A stretch of 64,000 nucleotides of DNA from Palsa-504 sp963744575. GTDB taxonomy: Bacteria > Actinomycetota > Actinomycetes > Streptosporangiales > Streptosporangiaceae. Below the pieces are notes generated by a model. The model was not told where the DNA came from, did not search any database, and saw only the letters and a program-made list of their open reading frames with translations. The translations under genes and the position numbers were made by a program. How positions within the stretch are numbered: position 1 is the first letter of the stretch; every line of letters begins with the position of its first letter. This document shows, piece by piece, positions 34,789 to 42,835 of the stretch. The stretch lies in NCBI GenBank assembly GCA_963744575.1, contig CAVUUF010000006.1, positions 94,094-158,093 of the forward strand, written 5' to 3'.

Positions 34789-35073
34789 TCAGCCAGCCCG
34801 GGAGTGCCGCCCGGGGTGGCCCCGCGGCCGCTTGTACGCGATGATCCGGCCCCGCTCGAAGATCTCGCCGCCCCAGACGCCGCACGGCTCGCCGCGCTCG
34901 ACCGCGCCCGCCAGGCACGGCCGCCGCAGCGGGCAGCTCTCGCATATCGCCTTGGCTAGTTCCAGATCGGCGGGCACCTCGGAGAACCACAGTGCCGCGT
35001 CGTCCGCGCAGGGCAGCGGATCGCCCAGATCTGACGCCCGCCTGGCCAGCGAGGCCAGCGAGGAACTCGTCAT
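34789..35073 (-). CDS. WhiB-family iron-sulfur regulator with basic tail
   Basis: This is a 94-residue protein. The four cluster Cys are visible (LPCADD, then ICESCPLRRPC), followed by the GVWGGE turn that contacts sigma-A. The C-terminus YKRPRGHPGRHSR is rich in Arg/Pro/Gly and resembles an AT-hook, as in WhiB7-like proteins, although the exact RGRPR core is not present. WhiB proteins hold a 4Fe-4S cluster and act as redox-responsive cofactors of the housekeeping sigma factor. The ATG at 35073 has GGGGGTGA upstream. Subfamily assignment is uncertain. Confidence 0.88.
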   Translation of the reverse strand: MTSSSLASLARRASDLGDPLPCADDAALWFSEVPADLELAKAICESCPLRRPCLAGAVERGEPCGVWGGEIFERGRIIAYKRPRGHPGRHSRAG

Positions 35074-35256
35074 GTCGCATCACCCCCGTGAAGCGCATCC
35101 CGTATACCGGATCTCCCCGTAAAAAACCCGGATGTAGATAGTGTGCACCATGCCCGGCCCGCGCACATCAGCCCCCGGGGGGATATCGCGTCCGTGACCG
35201 ACCGGTCACGGCTCGGCGGCAGGCAGCCCGCCGAACACGTCCGCCAGCCCACCACC

Positions 35257-35520
35257 TCAGGCGCTGAGCGCCTCGGCGGGCTCCGCACACGTCCGGGCGA
35301 TCTCCTCTAGCGACAGCCCGAGCGCGGCGGCCAGGGCGGCCACGGTGAAGAAGGCAGGGGTCGCGATGCGGCCGGTCTCGATCTTGCGCAGCGTTTCCGC
35401 GGGAACGCCGGAGGCGGCGGCGATCTCGGCCATGCTGCGGGATCCGCGCGCCTCGCGCAGCAGCAGGCCGAGCCGGGCCCCGCGCTCGTGTTCCAGCCGG
35501 GTCAGCGGCGGTCGGACCAT
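35257..35520 (-). CDS. XRE-family helix-turn-helix regulator
   Basis: This 87-residue protein has an HTH at about residues 18-72: LGLLLREARGSRSMAEIAAA, SGVPAETLRKIETGRI, AALAAALGLSLEEIA. It is divergent from the map gene across 49 bases that contain two overlapping palindromes. A regulator of this type next to a second methionine aminopeptidase gene is a common actinobacterial pair. Autoregulation and control of map are likely. Confidence 0.85.
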   Translation of the reverse strand: MVRPPLTRLEHERGARLGLLLREARGSRSMAEIAAASGVPAETLRKIETGRIATPAFFTVAALAAALGLSLEEIARTCAEPAEALSA

Positions 35521-35532
35521 ACCGTGATAGTA

Positions 35533-35551
35533 ATACCGGTATAGTTATACC
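35533..35551. promoter_or_regulatory. Overlapping palindromes between XRE and map
   Basis: ATACCGGTAT (35533-35542) is a perfect palindrome, and GGTATAGTTATACC (35538-35551) is a second dyad with 6-base arms that shares GGTAT with it. The region is AT-rich against the GC-rich background and lies 13 bases before the XRE start codon and about 18 bases before map. It is a good operator candidate for the XRE protein and probably overlaps the -10 elements. Confidence 0.6.
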
Positions 35552-35569
35552 GCAAAGGGAGGCGCGGCC

Positions 35570-36337
35570 GTGGTGGAGATCAAGACGCCGGGGGAGATCG
35601 AGGCGATGCGCGGCGCCGGGCAGGTGGTCGCGCAGGTCCTGGCCGCCGTCCGGGACCAGGCCAAGGCCGGGATGAGGACGGCCGAACTTGACGAGATCGC
35701 CCGCGACGTGCTGGCCCGGGCCGGGGCGATCTCGCCGTTCCTTGGCTACCGGCCCGGCTTCGCCCCGGTTCCGTTCCCCGCGGCCATCTGCACCTCGGTC
35801 AACGACGCCGCGCTGCACGGCATCCCGGGCCGGTACCGGCTGAAGGACGGCGACCTGCTCAGCGTGGACTGCGGCGCGGTACTCGACGGGTGGACGGGCG
35901 ACGCCGCGGTCTCCTTCACCATCGGCCCGGCGGCGCCGGCCGATACGCGCCTGATCGACACCACCGGCGCCGCCCTGCGGGCGGGCATCGCCGCCGCGGT
36001 CCCCGGCGCGCGGATCGGCGACATCTCCGCGGCCATCGGCGCCGCCGGGCGGGCCGGGGGCTACGGGATCTGCACCGACTTCGGCGGCCACGGCGTCGGC
36101 CGGACCATGCACGAGGACCCGCATGTCCCCAACGAGGGGCCGCCCGGCCGCGGCCGCCGGCTCGTCCCCGGGCTGGTCATCGCCATCGAGCCGTGGTTCC
36201 TGGCCGGCGGCAGGGACGTCTACCGGATCGACCGCGACGGCTGGACGATCCGCAGCGGCGACGGCAGCCGGGCCGCGCACGTCGAGCACACGGTGGCCGT
36301 CACCGACGAGGGCCCCCGGGTCCTCACGGCCCCCTGA
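35570..36337 (+). CDS. map: Methionine aminopeptidase, type I
   Basis: This 255-residue cytosolic metalloenzyme removes the initiator Met from nascent proteins. The metal ligands are visible: Asp in LLSVDCGAVLDGW and GDAAVSFTIG, His in TDFGGHGVGRTMHE, Glu in VIAIEPWF and Glu in AHVEHTVAVTD. The substrate His is in DAALHGIPGRY. The GTG start has GGGAGG upstream. It is divergent from an XRE regulator. Actinobacteria usually carry another map near secY, so this is probably an accessory paralogue under its own regulator. Confidence 0.93.
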   Translation: MVEIKTPGEIEAMRGAGQVVAQVLAAVRDQAKAGMRTAELDEIARDVLARAGAISPFLGYRPGFAPVPFPAAICTSVNDAALHGIPGRYRLKDGDLLSVDCGAVLDGWTGDAAVSFTIGPAAPADTRLIDTTGAALRAGIAAAVPGARIGDISAAIGAAGRAGGYGICTDFGGHGVGRTMHEDPHVPNEGPPGRGRRLVPGLVIAIEPWFLAGGRDVYRIDRDGWTIRSGDGSRAAHVEHTVAVTDEGPRVLTAP

Positions 36338-36457
36338 CCCGCCAGGCGGGCGTGGCTTGCCCGCAGGTCATCCGCCGGGTCGGAGCGCTGGATCGTGACC
36401 CGATGACCAGCAAGGCCGGGCGGTTCGTCCCCCGGCCGGCCCGCATACCATGAATTG

Positions 36458-37288
36458 ATGCAGCTCATGCCCGGACCGCTGGGGTCAGGCGGCCTGATGG
36501 GCGACTCGTTCACCGCGATGTTCGGCCGGCACGGCTACGCCGTGGCCCGCGACCTGTTCCCCGCGGCGGCCGCCGCGGACTACCGCGACCACTACATGGC
36601 GCTGCGGCGCCGCGATGACTACCCGCATGAACCGGGTGTGCGTGACCCGCTGCGCCGCTATCCGCGCCTGATGCACATGCACCGGTCGGACCCGGTCACG
36701 CTGGCCTGGCTGCTTCACCCGCGGATCGCGGAGTGCCTTCGGGCACTGCTTGGCGCCGAGCCGTACGCCGTGCAGAGCATGCTCTACTTCAAGCCGCCCG
36801 GCGCCCGGGGCCAGGCCATGCACCAGGACAACTTCTACCTGCGGGTCCAGCCAGGCACCTGCATCGCGGCCTGGATGGCCCTCGATGCGGCCGATGAGGA
36901 CAACGGGTGCCTGCACGTGGTGCCGGGCAGTCACCGGTGGCCCATCCTGTGCACCACCCCGGCCGACACTGCGACCAGCTTCACCGACATCACGGTGCCG
37001 CTGCCGCCCGGCACGGCGGTGCGCCCGGTGCTCATGAATCCGGGTGACGTGCTGTTCTTCAACGGCTCCCTGGTGCACGGCAGCGAGCCGAACCGGACCG
37101 CGGACCGGTTCCGGCGGTCGCTGATCGGCCACTACGTGCACGCCGAGGCCCGCCAGGTCGCCGCCTACTACCATCCCGCGCTGGCCATGGACGGCACCAC
37201 GCTCCCGCTGGAGGTCAGCCCGGACGGCGGCCCGTGCGGCGTCTGGGTCGACCGCGACGGCCGCCCGTCCGTCGAGATCACCGGATAG
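36458..37288 (+). CDS. PhyH (phytanoyl-CoA dioxygenase) family protein
   Basis: This 276-residue non-haem iron, 2-oxoglutarate-dependent oxygenase shows the facial triad: His and Asp in QAMHQDNFYLRV (about residues 125-127), and the distal His in NGSLVHGSEPNRTADRFRRS, followed by Arg that binds 2-oxoglutarate. GCLHVVPGSHRWPI is typical of PhyH. The start is uncertain because no clear ribosome site precedes ATG 36458, and ATG 36497 (MGDSFTAMF) also fits. The substrate is unknown; family members hydroxylate lipids, ectoine or small metabolites. Confidence 0.85.
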   Translation: MQLMPGPLGSGGLMGDSFTAMFGRHGYAVARDLFPAAAAADYRDHYMALRRRDDYPHEPGVRDPLRRYPRLMHMHRSDPVTLAWLLHPRIAECLRALLGAEPYAVQSMLYFKPPGARGQAMHQDNFYLRVQPGTCIAAWMALDAADEDNGCLHVVPGSHRWPILCTTPADTATSFTDITVPLPPGTAVRPVLMNPGDVLFFNGSLVHGSEPNRTADRFRRSLIGHYVHAEARQVAAYYHPALAMDGTTLPLEVSPDGGPCGVWVDRDGRPSVEITG

Positions 37289-37346
37289 CACGCGCCCAGC
37301 CCCGGCGGCATGCGCTCAGCCCGGCCGGCGAACCGGTGGCACGCGC

Positions 37347-38165
37347 TCAGCCCGGAGTCAGCCACCCCGGCCCCACGCCGGCGGCGAGGACCAGCGGCGC
37401 GACCTCGTCCTGGCGGGTGATCCGCGGCGCGGCATCCGGCCGGATGCCGGGTCCGGCGGCGGCCGCCCACGCGGTCGTCACCTCGGGCTCGCGGCCGCCG
37501 TGCCCGCCCTCGTCGAGATGCCCGTGGTCGGTGACCACCACGATCGTCCAGTCCTCGCCCGGTCCCGGCGGCCGGGTGCCGGCCGCCGCGACGAGCCGGC
37601 CGACCCGCCGGTCGGCGGCGGTCAGGGCCGCCCGGTAGGCGGCCCCGGCGCCGGTGGCGTGCCCGGCGAAATCGACGGCGCCCAGGTAGACGAACGACAC
37701 CCGGGGCGCCGGTTCCCCGGCTAGGATCGCCGCGGCGCGTTCGGCGGTGGCCTCGTCGGCGGCGTCCCAGGCGGCCGGGCCGGCCTGCGGCACGGCGGTG
37801 AACTCGCTGCGGGTGGCCTCGGCGAACAGCGGCCCGCCGTCTTCGGGCCGGGCCAGCGGCGGCCACCCGCTAACCGCGAGCAGCGTGGGCAGCCCCGCCC
37901 GGGTGGCCCGGGTCACGAAGTCGGGGTGCTCGGCCAGCCGGTGACCGGTCAGGTCGTTGCCCGTGATGCCGTGCCCGGCCACCCCGGTCCCGGTGGCGAT
38001 CGTCGCCCAGCACGGCCCGGACCAGGTAGGCGTGGCCTCGTCCACCGGGACCGGGGCCAGGAAGCCGGCCTGGCCCAGGGCCCAGACCGACGGCGTGGTG
38101 TCCGGCCCGAGGAAGTCGAAGCGGACCCCGTCCACCCCGATGACCAGTACGTACCCGGCGGGCAC
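37347..38165 (-). CDS. Alkaline phosphatase superfamily / nucleotide pyrophosphatase-like hydrolase
   Basis: This 272-residue protein starts at GTG 38165 (GGAAGGGGG upstream). The fold signature is VLVIGVDGVRFDFL with the metal Asp, followed by PTWSGPCWATIATG with the Ser/Thr nucleophile. YLGAVDFAGHATG and VVTDHGHLDEGGHGG carry the C-terminal metal Asp/His residues. It fits type I phosphodiesterase/nucleotide pyrophosphatase proteins. No signal peptide is present, so the site of action is cytosolic and the substrate is unknown. It is divergent from the 92-residue gene. Confidence 0.85.
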   Translation of the reverse strand: MPAGYVLVIGVDGVRFDFLGPDTTPSVWALGQAGFLAPVPVDEATPTWSGPCWATIATGTGVAGHGITGNDLTGHRLAEHPDFVTRATRAGLPTLLAVSGWPPLARPEDGGPLFAEATRSEFTAVPQAGPAAWDAADEATAERAAAILAGEPAPRVSFVYLGAVDFAGHATGAGAAYRAALTAADRRVGRLVAAAGTRPPGPGEDWTIVVVTDHGHLDEGGHGGREPEVTTAWAAAAGPGIRPDAAPRITRQDEVAPLVLAAGVGPGWLTPG

Positions 38166-38225
38166 GAGACCCCCTTCCGCACCCCCGCGCGGTCCGGCGT
38201 AGGGTCGAGCCGGAAGGGAGCACGG

Positions 38226-38504
38226 ATGCCATCCTCGCCGGAGTCGCCGCACCTCGACAACCACCACCGCAACACGCTGCGCCAGATCTTCGAGCACCCC
38301 GTGAGCCACAACATCGAGTGGCACGCGGTGCTGTCGCTGCTGGAAGCGGTCGGCACGGTTGACGCCCGGCACGATGGCAAGGTCGCCGTCAAGCTCGGAC
38401 CCGAGGCCGCGTTCCTCGAACCGCCCGCAGGCAAGGACATCGATGCCCAGATGGTGGTCGACCTCCGCCACATGCTCAGCAAGGCGGGCTACGCCCCCTC
38501 CTGA
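38226..38504 (+). CDS. Conserved 92-residue protein, function unknown
   Basis: The ATG at 38226 is preceded by GGAAGGGAG. The sequence HNIEWHAVLSLLEAVGTVDA, the strand GKVAVKLGPEAAFL, then KDIDAQMVVDLRHMLSKAG looks like a compact alpha-beta fold. It contains a helix, a beta hairpin and a final helix, resembling small dsRBD/HicA-like proteins. No active residue is obvious, and the HicA His is lacking. It stands alone, divergent from the phosphodiesterase-like gene. Confidence 0.7.
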   Translation: MPSSPESPHLDNHHRNTLRQIFEHPVSHNIEWHAVLSLLEAVGTVDARHDGKVAVKLGPEAAFLEPPAGKDIDAQMVVDLRHMLSKAGYAPS

Positions 38505-38615
38505 CCGCCGCCGCCCGGAGTCGCCGGGTGGTGGTGGCAACCGCACAAGCCCGCATGTCAAGATCGATAAAAGGGGCGAGGCCCGCGGCGGCCGGGCGGG
38601 AGGAGGCTGGGCGCC

Positions 38616-39281
38616 ATGCGAGTGGTCGTGATCAGCCACCACGACGTGGACTCGGCCGGATTCATCGCCGAGGCGTTCGAGGCACGCGGCGCCGCACTTG
38701 CCGGGCAGCTGTTTCCCGGTGACGGACCGCTGCCCGCGCTGGACAACGTCGATCACGTGGTGGTGCTCGGCGCCATCAGCTCGGTCAACGATCCCGATCC
38801 CTGGATCGCGGCGGAACTGGCCTGGCTGCGCCGGGTCGACGAGGCTGGCGTGCCCGTGCTCGGGATCTGCTTCGGCGCCCAGGCACTGTGCGTCGCGCTG
38901 GACGGCCGGGTCGAGGCCATGGCCCGCAAGGAGATCGGCTGGACGATGGTCGACCCGGCCGATGCCGGGCTGATCCCGGCCGGTCCGTGGCTGGAGTTCC
39001 ACGGCGACCGCTGCCTGCCGCCGCCGACGGCGACCGTGCTTGCCCGCAACGACGTAGCCGTCCAGGCGTTCCGCATCGGCCGGCACCTGGCGCTCCAGTT
39101 TCACCCCGAGGTCGACGGGCCCCAGCTCAAGCGCTGGCTGGACGCGGGCGGGACGGCCGAGGCCGAACGGGCCGGGCTCGACCCCGACCAGTTCCTGGCC
39201 GACACCATCCGCGAGGAGCCGGCCGCCCGGGAGCGGGCCGGCCGCCTGGTCGACGCCGCGCTCCTGATCGGGCGGGCCTGA
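38616..39281 (+). CDS. Class I glutamine amidotransferase-like protein
   Basis: This 221-residue protein keeps the complete Cys-His-Glu triad: VLGICFGAQAL (Cys nucleophile) and LALQFHPEVDGP (His, Glu). The oxyanion region VVVLGAISSVND is also present. The start has GGAGGAGG upstream. It has no synthetase domain. Similar free-standing proteins in actinobacteria act with unknown partners or hydrolyse gamma-glutamyl bonds. The neighbouring genes give no pathway. Confidence 0.85.
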   Translation: MRVVVISHHDVDSAGFIAEAFEARGAALAGQLFPGDGPLPALDNVDHVVVLGAISSVNDPDPWIAAELAWLRRVDEAGVPVLGICFGAQALCVALDGRVEAMARKEIGWTMVDPADAGLIPAGPWLEFHGDRCLPPPTATVLARNDVAVQAFRIGRHLALQFHPEVDGPQLKRWLDAGGTAEAERAGLDPDQFLADTIREEPAARERAGRLVDAALLIGRA

Positions 39282-39345
39282 GTAACCGGACCTCACCTGC
39301 CCCGCCACCCTGGCCTCAGCAAACTCCGGATGAGATGATGCGAGC

Positions 39346-39678
39346 ATGGATGGTCAAACAAGCGATCCACGCCGGCAGTTCACCGCGGCCTGGGAGGCCG
39401 CCACGGCGGCGCTGGGTGAATGGCGGCGGCAGATCGGGGCCGCCACCAACGAGGCGATGGACAAGCTCGAGCCGGCGGTCCGCGCCGCGATGGAGGCCGG
39501 CCGGTCCGCGGTCACCGGGGACTGGCGCGCCTGCCGTTGCCGGTGCGCCACCGCGCACCCGGACGACAAGGGCGTGTGCGACGGCAAGGCCGTGCTGACC
39601 CGGCGGGCAGGCGACGCGGACGTGTCGCTGTGCGCGCCGTGCGCGGTAGCTCAGGGTGTCGCGGAGATGCCCAGCTAG
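39346..39678 (+). CDS. Small Cys-rich protein, function unknown
   Basis: This is a 110-residue protein. The N-terminal 60 residues form an amphipathic helix (QFTAAWEAATAALGEWRRQI). The rest has five Cys (ACRCRC, GVCDGK, SLCAPC) that could bind zinc or form disulfides. No signal peptide is present, so a zinc-binding cytosolic protein is more likely. It ends just before a terminator hairpin. Confidence 0.55.
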   Translation: MDGQTSDPRRQFTAAWEAATAALGEWRRQIGAATNEAMDKLEPAVRAAMEAGRSAVTGDWRACRCRCATAHPDDKGVCDGKAVLTRRAGDADVSLCAPCAVAQGVAEMPS

Positions 39679-39689
39679 GTACCAGTCAG

Positions 39690-39717
39690 GGCCCGGGAAC
39701 ACCGGAAAGCCCGGGCC
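39690..39717. terminator. Hairpin between convergent genes
   Basis: GGCCCGGG (39690-39697) and CCCGGGCC (39710-39717) form an 8-bp stem with a 12-base loop between the Cys-rich protein gene and the end of the opposing CoxL-like gene. It probably stops both transcripts. Confidence 0.6.
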
Positions 39718-39734
39718 AGGCTGGCCGGGCGCGG

Positions 39735-42011
39735 CTAGGAGCCGGCCGCAGCCGTCAGCGCCCGCCAGACCCGCTGCGGGGACGCGGGCATGTCGATGTG
39801 CCTGATGCCCAGGTGCGCCAGCGCGTCGACGATGGCGTTCTGCACGGCCGGGGTGGAGCCGATGGTGCCGGCCTCCCCGATGCCCTTGGCGCCGAGCGGG
39901 TTGTAGCTGGTCGGCGTGGCCATGTCGGCCAGCTCGAAGCTGGGTACCTCGGTGGCCGAGACAACCGGGTAGTCGGCGAAGCTGGCGGTCAGCGGGTTGC
40001 CGTCGGCGTCGTAGACGACCTCTTCGAGCAGCGCCTGGGCCGCGCCCTGGGCGATGCCGCCGTGCCGCTGGCCCTCGGCCAGCAGCGGGTTGATCACGGT
40101 GCCCGCGTCGTCGACGGTCACCACCCGGCGCAGCACCGCCTTGCCGGTCTCGGTGTCCACCTCGGCCACGGCCACGTGCGCGCCGAACGGGAACGTCGGG
40201 CCGGGCGCGGTGAACACGGCCCGAACGACCAGGCGCTCGCGTTCGGCCAGCCGGGCCAGCGGGACCGCGGCGTCCGGGTCGCCGGCCACCGCGAACGAGC
40301 TGGTGCCAGTGTCGAAGACCAGGTCGGCGGGGTTAGCCTCGAGTTCATCGGCGGCGCGCTGCCTGGCCGCGTCGAGCAGGTCGCGCGAGGCCTGCCGCAC
40401 CGCCGCGCCGCCCTGCTGCAGGCTGCGCGAGCCGCCGGTGCCGCCGCCCTCGGGGATCAGGTCGGTGTCGCCCCACTTCACGGTGATCTTGTCGACACCG
40501 ATGCCGAGCTCCTGGCTGGCCAGCATGGCCCAGACGGTCACGTGGCCCTGGCCGTGCGGGGAAGTCCCGGTCAGGATGGTGGCGCTGCCGTCCGGGTGGA
40601 CCTCGACGGTGGCGTTCTCCCGCGGACCGCCCTCCTCGGCCCCAGGTCCGGTGATCTCCACGTAGCAGGACAGCCCGATACCGAGCTGGACCACGTCGCC
40701 GACGGCGCGCCGCTTGGCCTGCTCGCGCCGCAGGTCCTCGTATCCCGCCGCGAGCAGGGCCTTGTCCAGCGCGGTGGCGTAGTCGCCACTGTCGTACACC
40801 GCGCCGAACGCGGTGGTGTGCGGCTCGGTGAAGGCAGGCAGCAGGTTCTTGCGCCGCACCTCGGCCGGGTCGAGCCCGGCCTCGGCGGCGAACAGGTCCA
40901 TGGCCCGCTCGATGGCCGCGGTGGCCTCGGGCAGGCCCGCGCCGCGGTAGGCGCCGACCGGCGTGGTGTTGGTCACCACCGACGTCGCCACCGCCTCGGC
41001 GCGGGGGATGGCGTAGGGCCCGGGCGCCATCAGGATCGTCAGGGCCGGCAGGAACGCGCCGAACTTCGGGTAGGCCCCCGAGTCCTGCAGGATCTCCAGC
41101 CGGTAGGCGGCCACCTTCCCGTCCCGGCTGCCGCCGATGGTGATCCTCTGCACCTGCGCCCGCCCGTGGGTCATGCCGACCAGGTTCTCGTTGCGCGTCT
41201 CGGCCCAGCGCGCGGGACGGCCGAGCCGCCTGGCCACCCAGCAGACCACCGCGTGCTCCGGGTCGGCGCCGAACTTGGCCCCGAACGCGCCGCCCACGTC
41301 CGGCGTGACGATCCGGACCCCGGCCGGGTCGATGCCCAGCATGGCCGCCAGGGCGGCGCGGGTCCCCTGCGCGCCCTGGTTCGGGATCCAGGCGGTCAGC
41401 CTGCCGTCCGCGCCCCAGGACGCGGCCGCGGCCCGGGTCTCCATCGGGGCGGGCGCCACCCGCTGGTTGACGATGGTGCGGGAGACGACGACCTCGCAGC
41501 CGTCGAACAGGTCGGCCGCCAGCGCGCCGGCGTCGCCGAACCTCGCGGCGACGTTGCTGCCCGCGGCCGGGAAGAGCACGGTCTCGCTGGCCGCGGCCTC
41601 GGTCATGTCGACCACGGCGGGCAGCACGTCGTAGTCCACGTCAACCAGGTCCGCCGCGTCCTCGCCCTGGTAACGGCTCTCGGTGACGACCACGGCCAGC
41701 GGCTCGCCGGCGAACCGGACCACGTCGGTGGCGAGCAGCGGCTGGCTCATCTCGGCGTTGATCATGGCCGGCATCGGCGGCGCCGCCAGCGGCAGCTCGG
41801 CCAGGTCGGCGCCGGTGAAGGCGGCGATGACCCCGGGCGCCTCGAGCGCCGCGCTGACGTCGACCGAGCGGATCCGCGCGTGCGCGACCGCCGACCGGAC
41901 GAAGTGCACGTGGCACGCGCCGGGAAGCTGCATGTCGTCGGTGTAGACCCCGCCGGTCGTCAGGAAGCGGGGATCCTCGGTCCGGATCACCCTGGTGCCC
42001 AGTATGCTCAC
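39735..42011 (-). CDS. Molybdopterin-binding large subunit, xanthine dehydrogenase/CoxL family (orphan)
   Basis: This 758-residue protein shows the CO dehydrogenase large subunit family layout: VIRTEDPRFLTTGGVYTDDM at the start, GGAFGAKF in the cofactor region, GAYRGAGLPEATAAIERAMD, and GIGEAGTIGSTPAVQNAI with the catalytic Glu. The loop reads AYRGAG as in form II, not the CO-oxidising AYxCSFR form, so CO oxidation is unlikely. Partners carrying FAD and 2Fe-2S clusters normally sit next to it as small and medium subunits, and none are visible within several kb. It may use partners encoded elsewhere or act on an aldehyde or heterocycle. Confidence 0.88.
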   Translation of the reverse strand: MSILGTRVIRTEDPRFLTTGGVYTDDMQLPGACHVHFVRSAVAHARIRSVDVSAALEAPGVIAAFTGADLAELPLAAPPMPAMINAEMSQPLLATDVVRFAGEPLAVVVTESRYQGEDAADLVDVDYDVLPAVVDMTEAAASETVLFPAAGSNVAARFGDAGALAADLFDGCEVVVSRTIVNQRVAPAPMETRAAAASWGADGRLTAWIPNQGAQGTRAALAAMLGIDPAGVRIVTPDVGGAFGAKFGADPEHAVVCWVARRLGRPARWAETRNENLVGMTHGRAQVQRITIGGSRDGKVAAYRLEILQDSGAYPKFGAFLPALTILMAPGPYAIPRAEAVATSVVTNTTPVGAYRGAGLPEATAAIERAMDLFAAEAGLDPAEVRRKNLLPAFTEPHTTAFGAVYDSGDYATALDKALLAAGYEDLRREQAKRRAVGDVVQLGIGLSCYVEITGPGAEEGGPRENATVEVHPDGSATILTGTSPHGQGHVTVWAMLASQELGIGVDKITVKWGDTDLIPEGGGTGGSRSLQQGGAAVRQASRDLLDAARQRAADELEANPADLVFDTGTSSFAVAGDPDAAVPLARLAERERLVVRAVFTAPGPTFPFGAHVAVAEVDTETGKAVLRRVVTVDDAGTVINPLLAEGQRHGGIAQGAAQALLEEVVYDADGNPLTASFADYPVVSATEVPSFELADMATPTSYNPLGAKGIGEAGTIGSTPAVQNAIVDALAHLGIRHIDMPASPQRVWRALTAAAGS

Positions 42012-42104
42012 GGTCCCGATCTTGCCTGGCCGGGCCGTCGGCGGTCAAAACCGTCCGCGCCGGCGGCCGGACGGAAGATCGGGTACCCTTTCTGCGTTGG
42101 CGAT

Positions 42105-42178
42105 GGCGGAGTAGCTCAGTCAGGCAGAGCAAGCGGCTCATAATCGCTGTGTCGCCGGTTCAAGTCCGGCCTCCGCTA
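42105..42178 (+). tRNA. tRNA-Met (anticodon CAT)
   Basis: The cloverleaf is read from the sequence: acceptor GGCGGAG/CTCCGCT, D arm GCTC/GAGC, anticodon stem AGCGG/TCGCT around loop CTCATAA, T arm GCCGG/CCGGC with TTCAAGT, and discriminator A. The anticodon CAT lies at 42139-42141. The 1-72 pair can form (G-U), so it looks like an elongator rather than an initiator. It lies directly upstream of rpmG. Confidence 0.92.
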
Positions 42179-42218
42179 CACTTGGTCAGTCCCTGAACAT
42201 ATAGAAAGGCGCTTCGTC

Positions 42219-42383
42219 GTGGCTGCCACCGATGTCCGGCCGAAGATCACGCTGGCTTGCCAGGAATGCAAGCACCGGAACTACATCACCAGGAAGAACC
42301 GCCGTAACGACCCGGACCGGCTCGAGCTGAAGAAGTTCTGCCCGAACTGCCGCTGCCACCGGCCGCACCGCGAGACCCGTTAG
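42219..42383 (+). CDS. rpmG: Ribosomal protein L33 (zinc-binding form)
   Basis: This is a 54-residue protein. The sequence begins (GTG) AATDVRPKITLACQECKHRN and ends with KKFCPNCRCHRPHRETR. The CxxC pairs, CQEC and CPNC, bind one zinc, so it is the zinc-containing L33. It lies between tRNA-Met and the hadA-like gene, with overlapping stop and start (TAGTG). The usual actinobacterial order is rpmG-hadA-hadB. Confidence 0.95.
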   Translation: MAATDVRPKITLACQECKHRNYITRKNRRNDPDRLELKKFCPNCRCHRPHRETR

Positions 42384-42826
42384 TGGCCATCAACCCGGAC
42401 TATGCCGGACGGGCCTTCGAGCCGTCCGAGCCTTACCAGGTCAGCCGGGTCAAGATCGCAGAGTTCGCCGCCGCGATCGGCGAGCCTAGCCCGCTGTGCC
42501 GCGACCGGTCGGCCGCGCAGGCGGCCGGCTATCCGGACGTGATCGCGCCGCCCACGTTCGCGATCGTGGTCACCGCCGCGGTCACCGCGAAGCTGATGTC
42601 CGACCCCGGCCTGGGCGTGAACTACGCCATGATCGTGCACGGCGAGCAGAGCTTCACCCACTCCCGTCCGCTGCACGCGGGCGATGTCGTGGTGGCCCAG
42701 TGCACCATCGAGTCGATCAAGCAGGTCCGCACCATGACCACGATGGCGACGGTCACCGAGGTCCGGACCGTGGACGGCGAGCACGTCTGCACGGCGCAGT
42801 CCACCGCGGTCGAGCGCGGCGCCTGA
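42383..42826 (+). CDS. HadA-like MaoC (FAS1-type) dehydratase subunit
   Basis: This 147-residue protein starts at GTG 42383, overlapping the rpmG stop. It is an N-terminal MaoC-like hotdog: YQVSRVKIAEFAAAIGEPSP, GYPDVIAPPTFAIVVT, HGEQSFTHSRPLHAGDVV and TMATVTEVRTVDGEHV. This subunit lacks the hydratase motif and pairs with the HadB-like protein to dehydrate 3-hydroxyacyl groups on ACP or CoA. In mycobacteria the pair works in mycolate FAS-II; in other actinobacteria the role is less clear. Confidence 0.88.
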   Translation: MAINPDYAGRAFEPSEPYQVSRVKIAEFAAAIGEPSPLCRDRSAAQAAGYPDVIAPPTFAIVVTAAVTAKLMSDPGLGVNYAMIVHGEQSFTHSRPLHAGDVVVAQCTIESIKQVRTMTTMATVTEVRTVDGEHVCTAQSTAVERGA

Positions 42827-42835
42827 GGGGAAAAG

